In this document: in pieces, positions 62,601-64,000 of the stretch
Layout of the letters: each line of letters starts with the position of its first letter
Position numbering within the stretch: position 1 is the first letter of the stretch
Assembly: GCA_961205875.1 (NCBI GenBank)
Contig: OY540822.1
Location: forward strand, 11,658,501 to 11,722,500
DNA: 64,000 bases
Direction of reading: 5' to 3'
DNA from: Sialis fuliginosa
Taxonomy: Eukaryota; Arthropoda; Insecta; Megaloptera; Sialidae
Notes under the pieces: generated by a model
What the model saw: the letters and a program-made list of their open reading frames with translations, nothing else
Told to the model about the DNA's origin: nothing
The model's database searches: none
Program-made: the position numbers and the translations under genes

Positions 62601-63742
62601 TACGTACAGAGTGAGCCATAAGTCAAAGTATTATAACAAATGACCTATGACTCAGCTTTTTCATTTAAGAGGTTACATCTAATAATCACTTGAGACTTTT
62701 TTATGTTTTTTTTTTAAATAATAAAAAAAGCAATCAAATACAATTTAGAGGGTTTATTGTACATGTCAACACAACATTTTTTTTAATGAATTATAAAACA
62801 AAATGGTGATTTTAGCGTTGCTACGCTGAGTGCATATTTTTTGTTACGTGCTCCACTGCGGAAAACAGAAGTTCCATAGATCAACATCAAGAAAAAAAAT
62901 TATCTCATTACTTGCACGAGTTTTCTCATAAATTATTTAAAAATATCGATTTTTGCAAATTTTGTATCACTTTGAACAAAAAATCGCGTTTTTGACGGAA
63001 AAAACGACCATAAATTGTTTATAAAAACCGTAATTATTAATTAACCGTGAAAATCGTGTGTACTTCGATGTAAAATCTATCTAAGAAATTACAGTTAAAT
63101 TTTCAAGATACGTTTTCCGCAGTTTTTAAAAACGTGGTTTCGATAAAAATGAGTTAAAAGTTTGAATATCATTTTGAAGATGTTTATACACCATTCACAC
63201 CAATAAAAAAAATTGTCAAAAATTAATTAATATATTAGATGTAACCCCTTAAAAAGAGTTGAGATATTTAAAGATTATTATTTTCTATGGTAGGGTATGA
63301 CAGAAATTATTGAAGGCGGTCGGTTTAAGTACATCACAGAAGGAGACAATAATCTGATCACCCTGTGTATGCGTAAAGTGAAACCAAACGATGAAGGAAA
63401 ATACAAAGTTGTCGTTTCAAATATTCATGGTGAAGATTCAGCCGAAACACAACTTTACGTTTCTGGTAGGTTCTATAAAAATTGCCATGAAATCTTGATT
63501 TGTAAAAAACGCAATCGAAAATATTAAAAAAAAAACAAATCAAAGTTTAGAGTAATTTGGTAAATTTAAATATATAAATAAAATAATATATGATTGGTAA
63601 ATTAGATTCGAGCGGTATGGACTTCCGTACCATGTTGAAGAAACGTAAATATGCCAAATGGGGTGAAAAGAAAGATGATCCCGATTGGGGCGACTTAAAA
63701 GAAGTAGAAAAACCATTGCCAGCTTTGAAGAAAGTTGAAAAG
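46539..63742 (+). CDS. bt: Projectin (bent), titin/twitchin-family muscle protein, 5' half
   Basis: Giant elastic sarcomere protein linking Z-band and thick filament in insect muscle; the full protein ends in Fn3/Ig repeats and a kinase, all beyond this window. Twenty-seven coding exons join in one frame to give 1,671 residues ending on a codon boundary at 63742. Start: ATG 46539 in GGAAGATGGGGGTGG, giving [20 protein letters not shown], which matches the projectin N-terminus I know from fly ([13 protein letters not shown]). Order: eight Ig domains (1-831), PEVK/KE-rich spring (832-1388), linker with RRPS and RPG motifs (1389-about 1530), Ig9 and the following linker. No signal peptide or membrane segment. 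The next exon after 63742 is not in the window. Confidence 0.92.
47659..51750 (+). other. bt: Large intron of bent between Ig2 and Ig3
   Basis: 4.1 kb without coding exons that I can see. Contains a degraded piece of element N at about 48225-48470, a fuller family S element at 49681-50113, and otherwise AT-rich unique sequence. Long introns at the 5' end of muscle genes often hold enhancers, but no motif here supports a specific claim. Confidence 0.6.
49681..50113. mobile_element. MITE family S
   Basis: Starts AGTAGGGCTTCTTTTTACGC and ends AAAAATGGACCCTACTG with internal ATACGCGTTTTGCCGTGG. Related fragments lie at 2342-2565 and around 14222 and 23361. Confidence 0.55.
51751..54642 (+). other. 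bt: bent exons 5-11: Ig3 to Ig8
   Basis: Exons 51751-51886, 52471-52674, 52754-53055, 53229-53452, 53519-54094, 54164-54340 and 54408-54642. Ig3 ([18 protein letters not shown]), Ig4 in a single exon ([20 protein letters not shown]), Ig5 ([16 protein letters not shown]), Ig6 ([17 protein letters not shown]), Ig7 ([19 protein letters not shown]), Ig8 ([20 protein letters not shown]). Each shows the Cys, Trp and D-x-G-x-Y framework; Ig8 lacks the DxG part ([11 protein letters not shown]). The 51751 start uses the acceptor AATGTAG. An alternative acceptor at 51732 would add residues but also keeps frame after phase adjustment, so it is less certain. Confidence 0.85.
54732..58350 (+). other. bt: bent exons 12-19: PEVK/KE-rich elastic region
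   Basis: Exons 54732-54751 (20 bases), 54942-55280, 55591-55701, 56236-56292, 56413-56445, 56647-57396, 57820-57867 and 58039-58350, together about 557 residues. Composition is dominated by K, E, V and P. The 54942 exon is an almost pure EEKKKVEE and [10 protein letters not shown] repeat; the 56647 exon has repeated [10 protein letters not shown] and DIKPKL units. From 54942 on, all exons begin and end on codon boundaries, so any can be skipped without frameshift. This fits the titin-like spring, where splicing tunes length; use of each exon is inference. Confidence 0.85.
59149..61356 (+). other. bt: bent exons 20-23: conserved linker with three RPG mini-exons
   Basis: Exon 59149-59343 encodes [17 protein letters not shown] and [12 protein letters not shown]. 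Three small exons follow: 59838-59882 ([15 protein letters not shown]), 60928-60966 ([13 protein letters not shown]) and 61309-61356 ([16 protein letters not shown]). All are phase 0 and share the core RPG(E/Q)(V/L)(L/F), so they look like tandem duplicates. The serine-rich RRPS and RRGS stretches could be phosphorylated (inference). The region corresponds to the conserved non-Ig segment known after the PEVK of insect projectins. The introns of 494, 1,045, 342 and 955 bases hold nothing coding that I recognise. Confidence 0.8.
62312..63742 (+). other. bt: bent exons 24-27: linker, Ig9 and following segment
   Basis: Exons 62312-62459, 62522-62586, 63294-63465 and 63606-63742. [20 protein letters not shown] and [19 protein letters not shown] lead into Ig9 ([40 protein letters not shown]). 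The last exon ([20 protein letters not shown], then [20 protein letters not shown]) is a highly conserved projectin/twitchin segment and confirms the family. It ends in phase 0 at a GTTAGG donor. Confidence 0.9.
62603..63255. repeat. Dispersed repeat J, copy 2 (intron within Ig9)
   Basis: Contains the block shared with 8511-8905 and has an inverted pair GGTTACATCTAAT..ATTAGATGTAACC near its two ends (about 62680 and 63235). It fills nearly the whole intron that splits Ig9. Confidence 0.7.
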
Positions 63743-64000
63743 GTTAGGTATTTTTTAATATACATATAAGATTTTTTTTAAACCACCAAAGAACTGATAT
63801 TCATATTAAAGGATTATTCTCAGGTATTTTATATTTTTAAATGAATATTTTAGTTATTAAGTTGATAGATTTAAGCACGAACATATCAAAATGATCTCAC
63901 ATCTTTTGTTTTTTGAATACAAGAGAATTTTTTTGGTATTTGTGTATACAGATATATTTTTTTATCTTTTCAGGATTTTTATATATACATATACTATGTG

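Noticed and set aside
63974..64000. Possible next bent exon after TTTTCAG at 63971
   Set aside because: The translation (DFYIYIYYV) does not resemble the conserved projectin sequence that should follow; probably still intron.

Overview
This window is nuclear DNA from an insect, possibly a beetle, although the order cannot be fixed from sequence alone. It is very AT-rich, introns are short and follow GT..AG, and the spacers are packed with small inverted-repeat (MITE-like) elements. It holds two large muscle/lipid genes, both on the + strand, and I see no other protein-coding gene.

Bases 76-29924 carry all but the N-terminus of a giant lipid-transport apolipoprotein gene (apolipophorin II/I precursor; apoLTP is the alternative). 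I could follow 53 exons. Joined, they keep one open frame of about 3,798 residues to a TGA at 29922-29924. In order they encode the end of the vitellogenin/LPD_N lipid-transfer module, DUF1943/DUF1081-like beta-sheet regions, a very long beta-rich lipid-binding stretch, a helical segment, a VWFD domain and a Cys-bearing C-terminal domain. A poly(A) signal lies at 30056.

Bases 30062-about 44080 are intergenic and almost entirely repeat debris: several MITE families (some nested), a 172-bp tandem array, a 573-bp palindrome, retroelement-like tails and a Penelope-like remnant.

From about 44080 to the window end lies the 5' half of projectin (bent), the titin/twitchin-family elastic muscle protein. 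A GC-rich probable 5' untranslated exon ends at 44427. The start codon is at 46539, and 27 coding exons encode 1,671 residues: eight N-terminal Ig domains, an expanded PEVK/KE-rich spring built of small phase-0 exons, a conserved linker with three paralogous 'RPG' mini-exons, and Ig9. The Fn3/Ig core and the kinase lie beyond the window.

The two genes do not act together biochemically. Their adjacency is notable because, as I recall, both homologues lie on the Drosophila fourth (dot) chromosome, Muller element F. I found no new multi-gene system. The most unusual items are a Penelope-like insertion that duplicated an exon-intron junction of the lipophorin gene, a VWA-like fold after its VWFD domain, and the modular mini-exons of projectin.
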